DNA from: Bufo bufo
Lineage: Eukaryota > Chordata > Amphibia > Anura > Bufonidae
Length of the DNA: 64,000 bases
Reading direction: 5' to 3'
Assembly (NCBI RefSeq): GCF_905171765.1
Contig: NC_053397.1
Coordinates: 115,213,295-115,277,294 of the forward strand
Shown here: one piece after another, positions 46,481 to 58,233 of the stretch
Position numbering within the stretch: the stretch's first letter is position 1
Layout of the letters: the number at the start of each line of letters is the position of its first letter
The notes under the pieces: generated by a model
Told to the model about the DNA's origin: nothing
Seen by the model: the letters and a program-made list of their open reading frames with translations, nothing else
Database searches by the model: none
Translations under genes and position numbers: made by a program

Positions 46481-46987
46481 TGGATACAGAGTGTATTTAT
46501 TAGCTATGTTCCTATAGTGGCTGAATGTTAATACAGTATTGAAAAACAACATGTACAGTATGGATACATTTGTATTTAGCAAAGCCTTTTGATCATTTCC
46601 TGTCGGCACCCCCCATCAATCCCCCCCCTTCTGCCAGGACAATTCCCACACCTATTCTTGCTATTCTTAATGTTGGATCTTTTTCTCCACAATTGCGCAA
46701 TGGAAACCTAATATGAATTATGATGTTAACACTGACTCCATTAAAACAAATAATATTGTTAAATGAAAAACAAAAATAAATAAATAAAGACAGCTGCAGC
46801 GCTGGGTAAGTTTTAAAATACACCAAAAGTTTACAGGCAAAAATAGACCAATATATACAGCGTTGCTGCTATATTGATTTATTATATATAAATATATTTT
46901 ATATATTTATATTATACATAAATTTACATATAGTATAATTAGTGTAATATTGTATAATTATTTTTTAATACAGAGGTTATCTATCTT

Positions 46988-47036
<49 letters not shown>

Positions 47037-47207
47037 ATCTATATATGTCCATTATACTGAAATCACCATACCTCAGATGGATCATGGAATAAATAATTAT
47101 ACAATATTACACTAATTATACTATATGTAAGTTTATATATAATATAAATACTGTATTAACATTCAGCCACTATAGGAACATAGCTAATAAATACACTCTG
47201 TATCCAC
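46480..47207. repeat. Palindrome with central (TATC)n microsatellite
   Basis: GTGGATACAGAGTGTATTTA at 46480 is mirrored at 47188-47207, with arms of about 65 bp (46480-46545 and 47143-47207). A second inverted pair lies at 46909-46962 and 47095-47146 around a (TATC)n tract at about 46985-47035. About 360 bp (46546-46908) separates the two parts on the left side only, so a later insertion is likely. Confidence 0.85.
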
Positions 47208-48100
47208 GACTTCAGAGAAAAACAAATAATAAATAAAAATAAAAATAAATATGGAAAACTGCATCAAGATACAAAACAATATACACTTAAAAGGATAAAA
47301 AAAACTGATGAATGCAATAATATTGATTGTGTATCTGACATACTTGAAGCAAACTATCTTATTACTTGAAATTAGGACATTCTCTAATAACTTTCTTATC
47401 CCCTAAACACTGAAGGTATTTAGATGCAAATTGCGATTCATATGCTAATGCCGCCCTTCATTATCACATGTTTGGCTATTTCTGAACAAGTGAGGGAGTC
47501 TGTTTAACACTACTGTATATGGTATATAATCCTAAGCCCTCATGGGGACCCTCAGGATATTATAATCAATGTATACCACGGTCAATAGACCAAACCAAAT
47601 CCCTTTAGGGGTCTCTATCTAATATTAAAATGTATATCTTTATTTCATCATTCTTAAAACATAAGTGTAATAGAAAAAAATATGTTTAAAATTGTCAGTG
47701 TGTAGCGGGGTTTTATATCTACTGAACTAGTAGCTGCTAGTAATTACTAGCAGGAACCAAGGGATCCTGTCCCCTTATTCAGTAATTATAGACACCTATT
47801 CAGGTGTTATATTTATATTTCTGTGGCAGACAGGTTGATGTCAACAGTTAGTGAGGATAGATATATTGCATTATCGTACTGTGCCAAAATTGAGTCTGGC
47901 AGGGATATGGGTATTTTACTATATTCGATCAACCCAGCAGTCTATCTGTGCATAGCCAGCTTTGCGAGCCCTACACACATATCAGCTGTTCACCAGAGTC
48001 AGGCGCAGGCAGTGTAGTCAGCGATACGGAGGTATAATACTGCAATGTACACCATTAGTCGATCCTTTTGTATGTACTTGCAACCTTAATGTATCGCACT
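47208..48100. other. No recognisable feature
   Basis: Contains short inverted words (actagtagctgctagtaattactagc near 47724) but no gene or clear mobile element. Confidence 0.4.
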
Positions 48101-48135
48101 GACCACTGCGTGCTTCCACTCCTACTACTACCCCA

Positions 48136-48178
48136 CTTCCCCTGACGAAGCCACACAGTGGCGAAACATGTCAGGAGG
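48136..48178 (+). ncRNA. Hammerhead-like motif
   Basis: CTGACGA at 48142-48148, an extra A, then stem II GCCAC/GTGGC (five pairs, loop ACA), GAAA at 48163-48166, CATGT and C. The hairpin and both core strings are intact. Stem III is minimal. Stem I (CTTCCC with AGGAGGGG) pairs only partly. The layout matches the motifs in the 30.4-30.6 kb palindrome. Confidence 0.5.
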
Positions 48179-48609
48179 GGTGTTACAGTGTAGCGCTTAA
48201 CTTTTAGACAGTTTTGCAGCAAGGAGTTTCATTGTAGCTAACGAAGCAGCTTAGGGCAAGTTAGAGACAGCAGGCAGTTAGTGAAGGACCTATTTATGGG
48301 ATATTAATTTATTTGTTTGTGTATGCTCCTGGATCTATCACTATTTTATATGTATTGCTATTTTTTATTCATTGCTATTTTTTATTGCTGGTCATTATTT
48401 TAGCTATTGTCCTGATTTTAGTTAATAAACACGTACTCCACTTGTAAGTGTTGCCTGCTACTATTTATTTATTTACAACTAGATTGGGTAAGTCTTTTAG
48501 CAGTGCACCTATCCATTATTACTCCTGGTTGAGCAACCCAATATTTTTATATGTGAAAAACGTGCATTAATTTTTTAATTATTATTTTTGCATTTTTCCT
48601 ATTTACATA

Positions 48610-48655
48610 CATTTACATATATTTTATTTATTTATTTATTTATTTATTTATATAA
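48610..48655. repeat. (TTTA)n microsatellite
   Basis: About seven tandem ttta units followed by tataag. Simple sequence. Confidence 0.9.
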
Positions 48656-49149
48656 GGACCAGTCAGAAAAGAAAATGGCAGTCTACATTTTTTGGGAGGC
48701 AGAGATAATGTCCTTTTTTTATTTATTTTTATTTACCCTGGATGTTCTGGAGCGTCCCCCTGACCTCCTGTCATAAGGTCCATTAACCCTTTCATCCCCT
48801 TGCTTCCATCACAGTTCTACAGTACCTCGTGCTGAGCGGCAGTATAACCAGAAGCGCAGTGAAAGGCACCAGCAGTGAAAGGGTCTCCAGCAGGAAAATA
48901 ACCTGCACTTTCAGCCTGCAGACAATACCCCCCTTCCCCCAAACAGGGAGTTCCTTTTGTCTCTGGGCTTTCAGTGAATGGGAGAGCAGGGCATCAGTGT
49001 GTAGAGAGATAGCGTGCGATCTAATTCACAGACAGCAAGATCCCTGTAGGGGGAGGGGGGTGCAACCCTATTCAGAGCCCCAGTAAAGTTCATTTGATAT
49101 ACATGTATGCATATATGTGTATATATGTGTGTGTGTCTGTGTATACATG

Positions 49150-49151
49150 TA

Positions 49152-49190
<39 letters not shown>
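49150..49190. repeat. (TA)n microsatellite
   Basis: A run of about 18 alternating TA. Flanking tgtgtatacatgta words are mirrored near 49610-49660, so it lies in a loosely palindromic region. Confidence 0.9.
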
Positions 49191-49193
<3 letters not shown>

Positions 49194-49691
49194 GTTTGTA
49201 ATTACATGTATATATTCAGGTATCTATTGCTCTCCAAGAAAAAAAAGGGAGTAGTGCATACAGTACTTTCTTTAGCAGAACAAAGGCTCTTTACAGGAAC
49301 TGACTAACATTCGATTTGCTAATATAAGCTTAAGTCCTCAGAGGTGTTTTGTGTTATATTTATATCCAGTGCAGCAGTATATTGTGTATATACATAGTTC
49401 TACTACCAATCGCAATGCATGACTTCATAGAAATGTAAAAACTGATATTATTGATAACTAGCAATGCATTTTTTGCAAATATAAAAATATATTACAAGTT
49501 ATATTATAATATAAATAATAATAATATAATTATAATATGTATATATATATACATATATTTAAATATACAGTATATATAAATATATTTATATACACGCACA
49601 AACATATATACATACATGTATACACAGACACACACTCATATATACACACACATGTATATACACATATATATATAAAATTTTACTACTGAAA

Positions 49692-50162
49692 AATGCTAGT
49701 AGAAAGGGGATTAAAAGGTTAATTAACAGGAGGCCAGTGGGGCGCTGCTCAACACCTAATGTCATTGTATTTAATTAATATAAAAAAAATGGCAGCATCT
49801 CTGTATCCTAATAACAGTAATCTGCCATTTTCTTCACTGCCAGGTCTTTTTATAGCACGGTCATGGGAACCAATCACAGGCCGGTTCTTTTTGAAATTAA
49901 GGTTAAATACCTTGTTAACCAATATGACATAATTGTTTTGACAAGCTGTCATCATCAATTAAGCTGGATTGCCAGAGAACCGGCCTGTGATTGGTTCCTA
50001 TGACCGTGGGAACTAGAATGCGATTGGCTAAATACTCTGTATTGAGCGATCCAGATGCTGCCATTTTTTTTATATTAATTAAATACAATGACATTAGGTG
50101 TTGAGCAGCACCCCACTGGCCTCCTGTCGATTAACCTTTTAATCCCCTTTCTACTAGCATTC
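49692..50162. repeat. Long palindrome, arms of about 190 bp
   Basis: AATGCTAGTAGAAAGGGGAT at 49692 is mirrored by ATCCCCTTTCTACTAGCATT ending at 50161. The inner ends GGAACCAATCACAGGCCGGT (49866) and ACCGGCCTGTGATTGGTTCC (49980) also match. The unpaired middle is about 85 bp. Sequence like its outer part occurs in direct orientation near 48760. Non-coding foldback element. Confidence 0.92.
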
Positions 50163-51167
50163 AAATATTTGCTCATGGGATGAAGTGGTGAGATCGGTTA
50201 TTTACAGTTCTGTATGGTACTTTCTATGGTTCAGTTCAGCGCCTCTGTTTTTTTAATTTTTCATAATTAAAAATCTAATTATTCATTTTTATTCATAAAA
50301 ATCTGAGGATTGTGTTTGCAGTGATCTACCAGCGCTGCACTGACTTTCCCCGTGTGTAGTGTGTGTCTGCCAGCCTTAGGATGTGCTGTCATTAGTCCTC
50401 CTTATGATGTGCAGTGTGTGAGGCTGGTGGTCACAGGCTCTGCCAGCTCTCCAGGGCACAGGATTCCTGCTGGAGACCCTTTTACTGCTGGTGCCCTGGA
50501 GCGCACGGCATCAGTGTGTACAGAGACACTGTATAGCGCACGGGAACTAACTAACTGACTGTAGTTCCATGCGCCATCTGGTGTTCACAAACCAACATTG
50601 CACCCTGAATTTTCTCAATGGCTATTTACGCGATTCGAGTTTGTTAATTGAATTGGAAAACGCTTTGCGCTGCCGCGGTTCTGAAGGGAGCGCTAGCGAT
50701 GCTATATCTGTAAGATAATATAATAATATGTAAAATCCATTCAAAATGATGACATGTAAAAATCCATTCAATTTAATGACATGTAAAATCCCTTCAAAAT
50801 AGCTATACCTTCAACTGGAGAAAAAAGGTTGCACTGTCCTGGACCACAAATGGGTGGAGCTAACATAAACCCCGCCCATAAGTGGTTGTTCCCAGGTAGT
50901 GTCAGGACATTCCCAGGAGGGGGCTTACATGCCCCGATATTACTAACTGAAAGCTTAGCAAGTATACAGGACATGGTCACAACAGTAATTGCTGTTACAA
51001 AATAATTTTACTGCTCATTGAATTGTATAGAATTCTTTTTTCCTAAACGCTTTCATTTTAGCAATGACTGTTCTCACCCATTGAATGAACTTCAACATAT
51101 ATAACTATTTTCATCAAATTCAAACAGGACAGTAGTAACAATAATTCAGCATTTTTTCAGCCTTATA
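50163..51167. other. No gene recognised
   Basis: Contains diverged direct matches to 48850-49080 (catcagtgtgta blocks) and three copies of catgtaaaatcc-type words at 50727-50790. No coding or RNA feature is supported. Confidence 0.4.
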
Positions 51168-51855
51168 AATTAATAGCAGAAGGGCCCAGCTTCGCACGGG
51201 TATATTTCATCTATTTCATTTCATGTATCCATGTGTTGTAAAAAGATATCAACAGTATTCTCCATAACAATGACCACTACAGTACCCGCCCCTTTAACAA
51301 TGACCTCCACAGTGCACGCCCCTTTAACAGTGATCTCTACAATGCCGGCCTCTTTAACATTGACCTACACAGTGGCTGTCCCTTTAATATTGACCTCCAC
51401 AGTGCTGGCCCTTTTAACAGTGACCGCATCATTAACAGTGACCTGCACAGTGCCTGCCCCTTTAACAGTGACCTCCACAGTGCCCAAACTTTTAACAGTG
51501 ACTGCCCCTATAACAGTGACCTCCACAGTGTTTACCCTTTAACAGTGACCTTCACAGTGCTCGCCCCTTTAACAGTGACCACCACAATGTCCACCCTTTT
51601 AACAGTGCCTGCCCCTTTAACAGTGAACTTCACAGTGCCCGCCTATTTAACATTGACTACCCCTTTAACAGGAACCTTCATAGTGGCTGCCCCTTTAACA
51701 GTGATCTTCACAGTGCCCACCCCTTTAACAGTGACTTCTGCAGTGCCCGCCCCTTTAACAATGACCTCCACATTGCCCGTCACTTTAACAGTGACCGCCC
51801 CTTTAAAAGTGACCTCCACAGTGACTTCCACAATGCCCGCCCCTTTATCAGTGAC
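51168..51855 (+). repeat. Start of an unclassified element with 30-bp tandem units
   Basis: Begins tagcagaagggcccagcttc, followed by a short leader and then about 20 units of cagtgacctccacagtgccc plus gcccctttaa (30 bp). The same start and array occur at 59109-59363. The element stops where the hAT element begins, and its 3' end probably lies on the other side of that hAT at 58870-59108. Confidence 0.8.
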
Positions 51856-52908
51856 CACCCGAACTTTAGGGTTTTTGGACCCTGGACCCGAACCCGAACA
51901 TTTCAGTAAAAGTTCGGGTTCGGTGTTCAGCGATATCTTAGCGTTTTTTGAAAGGCTGCAGAGCAGCCAATCAACAAGCGTTTAACTGTGTGACCTTAGA
52001 AGTCATCACAGCCATGCCTACTAATGGCATGGCTGTGATTGGCGAGTGCAGCATGTGACACAGCCTCTATATAAGCTGGAGTCACGTAGCGCTGCACATC
52101 ACTGCTGTGCTTAGTGTAGGGATTGGATGCTGCTGCTGTGAGGGAGAGAATAGGACAGAATCTTTAAATCAGAACACCAATTGAACTCAGCGATCTACAT
52201 AGATTTTGTTGTGTGGGTCCAGTGCACAATCTTTTTACCCTGCCCTGAGCCCTGTGACAGAGAAAAATTACTTTTATCCGTCAGTTAGGTGGGCGGCGGC
52301 GACCATTTTATGCAAGCTCAGTGCACCAGCACAGCATATGTGCTTTTGTGACATTCAAGTCCAAGCTTGAAATATTGCAATAATATGGTTTTAAAGAATC
52401 TCCCTTTTTTTTGGCAATATCCTACACCTGGTGACTTTGCAGCATTAGTCAGTGTGCAATTTAAGCTAGAAATACAGCTATAATTTTCTGGCTTTTAAAA
52501 AACACCCTTTTTGGGCAAAATATACAATTTTATAGCCCTTGCTGCATCTGCACGTGTGAAATTCAAGCGTTATATACTGCTGTCATATTCTGCTATTAAA
52601 AAAACACCCATATAGGGCAAAAAACAAAATTTTACAGCCTTTGCTGCATATGTCATTGTGAGATACACCCTTTAGATACTGTGGTTCTATTCTGCTATAA
52701 AAAAAAACCACCCATTTTGGGCAAAAAAACTAAATTTTTATCCTGTGACCGCCTAATGTACCTCCAGCCACAGAATCCAAAGTTCTTTGCTGTCAGGTGA
52801 ATGCCTATTGCCTAATTTTGGGGCCTGTACTGGCCGACAGTTACATATTTATCCTGTGACTGCCTAATGTACCTCTAGCCACAAAATCCAAAGTTCTTTG
52901 CTGTCAGG

Positions 52909-53870
52909 TAACATAGTAACATAGTAACATAGTACATAAGGCCGAAAAAAGACATTTGTCCATCCAGTTCGGCCTGTTATCCTGCAAGTTGATCCAGAGG
53001 AAGGCAAAAAAACCTGTGAGGTAGAAGCCAATTTTCCTCACTTTAGGGGAATAAAAAATTCCTTCCCGACTCCAATCAGGCAATCAGAATATCTCCCTGG
53101 ATCAACGACCCATCTCTAGTAGCTGTAGCCTGTAATATTATTACGCTCCAGAAACACATCCAGGCCCCTCTTGAATTCCTTTATTGTACTCACCATCACC
53201 ACCTCCTCAGGCAGAGAGTTCCATAGTCTCACTGCTCTTACCGTAAAGAATCCTCTTCTATGTCTGTGTACAAACCTTCTTTCCTCCAAACGCAGAGGAT
53301 GTCCCCTCGTCACAGTCACAGTCCTGGGGATAAATAGATGATGGGATAGATCTCTGTACTGACCCCTGATATATTTATACATAGTAATTAGATCTCCCCT
53401 CAGTCGTCTTTTTTCTAACGTGAATAACCCTAATTTTGATAATCTTTCAGGGTACTGTAGTTGCCCCATTCCAGTTATTACTTTAGTTGCCCTCCTCTGG
53501 ACCCTCTCCAGCTCTGCTATGTCTGCCTTGTTCACTGGAGCCCAGAACTGTACACAGTACTCCATGTGTGGTCTGACTAATGATTTGTAAAGTAGTAGGA
53601 ATATGTTCTCATCACGGGCATCTATGCCACTTTTGATGCAACCCATTATCTTATTGGCCTTGGCAGCAGCTGCCTGACACTGTTTTTTGCAGCTTAGTTT
53701 GCTGTTTATTAAAATTCCTAGATCCTTTTCCATGTCAGTGTTACCGAGTGTTTTACCATTTAGTATGTACGGGTGACTTGCATTATTCCTTCCCATGTGC
53801 ATAACTTTACATTTGTCAGTGTTAAACCTCATCTGCCACTTATCTGCCCAAGCCTCCATATTGCAATAAT
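52909..53870 (-). mobile_element. CR1/L2-like LINE, 5'-truncated
   Basis: On the minus strand the element starts inside the reverse transcriptase and ends with CCGAACTGGATGGACAAATG and a (TTACTATG)n tail at 52909-52935. It is 5'-truncated, as expected for LINE insertion, and belongs to the same broad group as the LINE at 38069 but has a different tail. Confidence 0.92.
53116..53859 (-). CDS. LINE reverse transcriptase C-terminal fragment (open frame)
   Basis: An uninterrupted 247-codon minus-strand frame. It begins WADKWQMRFNTDKCKVMHMG, a conserved stretch after the catalytic core in CR1/L2 enzymes. It continues with LGILINSKLSCKKQC, YKSLVRPHMEYCVQFWAPV, ERVQRRATKVITGM and RRLRGDLITMYKY, and ends with WNSLPEEVVMVSTIKEFKRG. 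The catalytic YxDD region and the endonuclease are missing. The frame is open but cannot form an active enzyme. The lack of stops suggests a recent insertion. Confidence 0.85.
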   Translation of the reverse strand: MEAWADKWQMRFNTDKCKVMHMGRNNASHPYILNGKTLGNTDMEKDLGILINSKLSCKKQCQAAAAKANKIMGCIKSGIDARDENIFLLLYKSLVRPHMEYCVQFWAPVNKADIAELERVQRRATKVITGMGQLQYPERLSKLGLFTLEKRRLRGDLITMYKYIRGQYRDLSHHLFIPRTVTVTRGHPLRLEERRFVHRHRRGFFTVRAVRLWNSLPEEVVMVSTIKEFKRGLDVFLERNNITGYSY

Positions 53871-54096
53871 AGGTGAATGCCTATTGCCTAATTTTTGGGG
53901 CCTATACTGGCCGACAGTTACACCCATTTGGGGTAAAAATCGTAAATTGCACCCATGTTACACCCATTTTGGGTAAAAATCCTAAATTGCGGCCTAGTCT
54001 ACATCTGTACGTGTGAGATACACCCTTTAGATACTGTCGTTCTATTTTGTTATTAGAAAAAACACCCATTTAGAGCAAGATCTTAATTTTAGAAAT

Positions 54097-57000
54097 ATGA
54101 GGAGAGCATCAAATAAGGGACGTGACCCCGGTCGTGGTGTTGCTGGTGGAGCTCCTGTTGCAGGAAGACGATGTGGTCGATCTGTGCCAGCTACACGCAC
54201 AAGTGAAACACCTTCCTCAGGTGCGAGTAGTCAACAGAACCTTCAGCGGTATTTGGTCGGGCCTAATGCGGCTCTATGAATGGTGAGGCCAGAAAAAGTA
54301 CAGGCGATAGTAGATTGGGTTGCTAACAGTGCCTACAGTTCCTTCACATTGTCTCCCACCCAGTCTCCTGCTGAAAGATCAGAGTTGGCACCTGCAGCCA
54401 TGGCCATCAGACTTTCACCTCACCCCCTTGCAAATCAGCCAAGCAGTCTGAGCCACAAGTCATGCAGCAGTCTCTTCTGCTTTTTGATGACTCTGTTAGC
54501 AGGGATTGCCAGGGCCATCCACCTAGCCCTGCCCCAGAAGTGGAAGAGATTAAGTGTACTGATGCCCAACCACTTATGCTTCAAGAGGAGTACATGGGAG
54601 GACCATCGCAGCACGTCTCGGATGATGACGAAACACAGATGCTGTGGCTTTCGAAAGTGTGCAGACCGACAAGGAGGGCAGGGGTGAAGACTGGGTGGAA
54701 GATGATGTGGAGGATGATGAGGTCCTCGACCCCACATGGAATCAAGGTCATGCGAGTTACCTGTGTAGTTCGGAGGAAGAGGCGGCAGTCGCACAGAGCC
54801 ACCAGCACAGCAGAAGAAGGAGCAAGGTGCAAAAGCGGAGCGGCCGTCCCCTACACAGTACGCCTGCTACTGCCCACTGCAGCAAGGGACCGAGCACACC
54901 AAAGTTAGCTGTTAGTGTAACAAAGAAAAGCACGAGCTGCAGTGGAGTAGACACCTCAAAAAAAAAGAAAGGTCTCTGGCTCCTCCCGCTTCCTCTTTTG
55001 CTGCAGTCTCAGCCACCTCTGGAGTGACAGTGCCACCTGCCACCCCGCAAACAGAGGCTCTGCCAGCAACACCACCATCTGGGTCACCAAGCATCTCCAC
55101 AATATCCCACGGAAGCGTTCAGCTCTCCATCTCCCAAACACTGGAGCGGAAGAGGCAAAACCCTTTCCCCCCTACCCACCCTGGCCCTGAATGCAAGCAT
55201 TTCAAAATTACTGGCCTTTGAAATGCTGTCATTCCGTCTGGTGGAGACGGAGAGATTTAAAAACCTTATGGCGGTGGCTGTCCTACAATACGTCGTGCCC
55301 AGCCGCCAATACTTTTTCAGGTGTGCCATCCCTTCCCTGCACAACCAAGTCGGGGACAAAATCAACATCTGTGGCAAGGTGCACCTCACTACGGATACGT
55401 GGACCAGTAAGCAAGGTCAGGGACGATATATATCTCCATAACAGCACACTGGGTAAATGCAGTGACAGCTGGGCCTGAGGCGGATAGCCGTTTGCCGCAT
55501 GTCCTTCCACCACCGAGGATTGCAGGGCGCTTCAGTTTGCCTCCTGTTGCTTCCTCCTCCTACTCCGCTTCCTCATCCTCTACCGGCAACTCATCAGGTC
55601 AGCGTAACACCTTCACCACCAACTTCAGCACAGCCAGGGGTAAACTACAGCAGGCAGTTTTAAAACTTATCTATTTGGGGGACAAACCCCACACCGTGCA
55701 GGAGCTGTGGACGGGCCTTGAACAACAGACCGATGAGTGGTTGGTGCCAGTGAACCTCAAGCCCAGCCTGGTAGTGTGCGATAATGGGCGAAATCTCGTA
55801 GCAGCTCTTGGACTAGCCGGTTTGACGCACATCCCTTGCCTGGCGCATGTGCTGAATTTTGTGGTGCAGAGATTCCTTAAAAATTACCCGATATGTCAGA
55901 GCTGCTGCATAAAGTGCGGGCCATCTGTGCACGCTTTCGGCGTTCTCACCCTGCTGCTGCTCGCCTGTCAGCGCTGCAGCATTACTTCAGCTTTCCCGCT
56001 CACTGCCTCATATGCGACGTGCCCACAATGTGAAACTCCACCTTGCACGTGCTGGCCAGACTGTGCGAGCAGCAGCAGGCGATAGTGGAGTTTCAGCTGC
56101 AGCATGCACAGTTGAGTCGCTCTGCGGAACAGCACCACTTCATCACCAATGACTGGGCCTCCATGCGAGACCTGTGTTCCATGTTACGCTGTTTCGAGTA
56201 ATCCACCAAAATGGCCAGTGCCGATAACGCCGTTCTCAGCGTTACTATCCCACTTCTATGCCTCCTTGAAAAAACGCTGCTGGCGATGATGGAAGAGGAT
56301 GTGACACAGGAGGAGGAGGAGGAAGAGGGATCATTTCATAGGGTTTCCGGCCAGTCATTCACAAGTGGCTCCAAGGGTGGGTTCCTGCACCCACAAATGC
56401 CAGGTACACAATTGTCCAGCCAGGGAACAATTCTGGAGGATGAGGAGATGGAGGAGGAGGAACCATGTTCACAGCAGGGTGGCACCCAGACCAGCTCATG
56501 GCCATCATTGGTGCATGGCTGGGGGGATACAGAGGACACAGACGATACACCTCCCACAGAGGACAGCTTTTCATTGCCTCTGGGCAGCCTGGCACACATG
56601 AGCGATTACATGCTGCAGTGTCTCCCCAACGACCGCCGAGTTTCCCACATTCTAACTTGTGCTGATTACTGGGTGGCCACGCTGCTGGATCCCCGTTACA
56701 AGGACAACGTACCATCTTTAATTCCCTCACTGGAGCGTGATCGTAACATGTGCGAGTACAAGCGCACGCTGGTAGACGCGCTGCTGGTGGCATCCCCACC
56801 TGACAGCGGGGGCACAGTGGAAGCACAAGGCGAAGGCAGAGGAGGAGGAAGAGGTCGCCAACGCAGCTGGGGCACTGCCAGCACCTCAGAAGGCAGGCTT
56901 AGCATGGCCGAAATGTGGAAAAGCTTTGTCAGCACGTCACAACAATCAGCACCACCAGCTGATATGGAACATCTTAGCAGGAGGCAGAATTTCACCAACA

Positions 57001-57290
57001 CGGTGGAGCAGTATGTGTGCACACGCCTACACGTACTGAATGACGGGTCTGCCCCCTTCAACTTCTGGGTCTCCAAATTGGGCAAATGGCCTGAGCTTGC
57101 CCTTTAATCATTGAAGTTGATGGCCTACCCTGCAGCCAGTGTATTATCTGAATGTGTGTTTAGCACGGCAGGGAGCATTATCACAGACAAGCACGGCCGC
57201 CTGTCCACAGCCAATGTGGACAAGCTAATGTTCATTAAAATGAACCAGGCATGGATCCCACAGGACTTATCCGTACCTTGTGCAGAATAG
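54097..57290 (+). pseudogene. hAT transposase, many frame changes
   Basis: The start at 54097 gives the same N-terminal block as the copies at 8462 and 43625 (NLQRYLVGPNAAL, then a stop, then MVRPEKVQAIVDWVANSAYS). The BED finger region near 54930 is badly decayed. Later frames carry KVHLTTDTWTSKQGQGRYIS, PSLVVCDNGRNLVAALGLAG, YWVATLLDPRYKDNVPSLI, FNFWVSKLGKWPELAL and finally a VDKLMFIKMNQAW-type end at about 57210-57250. At least six frame changes or stops separate them. The order and total length match the better-preserved copy at 40221-43625, so both belong to one family. Confidence 0.9.
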
Positions 57291-57360
57291 ACATGTATAC
57301 TGGCCTTACCCAGCCATTGTTCTACTACAGCGCAATTGCTCATTGTTGTATTTTTGATAT

Positions 57361-57840
57361 TTCCCACTCTTTTGGGGTGTACCCTAATAAATAAATAAAA
57401 TAATTAAAACCAAAAAACATCATTGACTACCTCGTCCTCCTCCACCGCCACTTCCACTGCTACGTCCACCGCCTCCTCAAACTCCTACTCCATATGGACC
57501 TCCACCTCATAAATCAAGTTTATTTTTTATTTGTATGTATTTTATTTTATATAAGTCATTTCACTAATTGGTATGTTACTTTCTCGGGTGAAATTCACCA
57601 ATTTTTGTGTGTGATATACCACTGTTATACCTAGTATACAGGTTAAAAAAATTCACTAATTTGTCTTACATCTTCGGGTGAAATTAACCAATTTTTGGCT
57701 GTGATAGACCCCTGATCTACCTAGTAGACAGGTTAATAAATTTCACTAATTTTTCTGTTACATTCTTGGGTTGACATTTTAAAATTTTTGTCGTGAGCAA
57801 AACCCTGCTCTGCATAGGTGACAGGGACTTCAATTAACTA
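57361..57840 (+). repeat. hAT 3' region with subterminal repeats
   Basis: Contains ttttggggtgtaccctaat, an A/T-rich stretch, tactccatatggacctccac, and about three units of ggtgaaattcaccaatttttg. It matches 6440-7090 and 58430-58620. Confidence 0.85.
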
Positions 57841-58233
57841 GAGTGAACAAAGCGGCAGCAGGGCTAAAGTTTCCAAATCCAAAATTACCCCAGTGACATT
57901 CCTTATAATTTTTTATTAATCATTCAAATAACAGGGCATCTTAAGAGTCTTGTATTGTTATTTATCGTCACTACCTCCCCGAGGAGTGGGTAATTGCCGC
58001 GCGACTCCTCCTTTCCTTCAATTCTTCCGTTTTAATAGCTTCTCCCACATTTCCGCTCAATCACAATTAAATTGCATCCATTGATCTCCCTTGGATGTGA
58101 TCTCTCTTTCTCCCGCTCCGGAGTGGAACCCTGATTTGCCACTAAACGTGATCAGCATGGTAGGCGCAGAAAAGAACATCGAAAGTTGATAGAGCAGATA
58201 TCCGACTGGATCGTGAACATCACGGGGACGTGC
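57841..58233 (-). rRNA. Antisense 18S rRNA-derived fragment (pseudogene)
   Basis: Read on the minus strand, blocks match the 5' third of eukaryotic 18S rRNA in order: CGCACGTCCCCGTG, CTATCAACTTTCGATG, CTGCGCCTACCATG, AATCAGGGTTC, CACATCCAAGG, AATTACCCACTCC, GGGGAGGTAGTGACG and AAATAACAATACA. The order and spacing are those of the real gene, except for about 85 bases inserted after CACATCCAAGG. The insert has cccacatttccgct, which also occurs in the hAT 3' sequence near 7180. Substitutions are scattered, so this is an old pseudogene. It ends exactly where hAT coding resumes (58234). Confidence 0.85.

Larger units (their letters stand above)
52740..53935 (+). repeat. 112-bp hAT leader repeats, split by a LINE
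   Basis: Units with atccaaagttctttgctgtc and a cctaattttggggcctgtac stretch match the array at 26397-26890. The LINE insertion separates ctgtcaggt (52901-52909) from aggtgaatgcc (53871), restoring one unit when removed. Confidence 0.85.

Noticed and set aside
51231..51985. Thr/Val/Pro-repeat protein frames
   Set aside because: Translation of the 30-bp tandem units of a non-coding repeat. Frames stay open because 30 is divisible by three.
57841..58233. Functional rRNA gene
   Set aside because: Only part of the 18S 5' domain is present, with many substitutions and an 85-bp insertion, in antisense inside a transposon.
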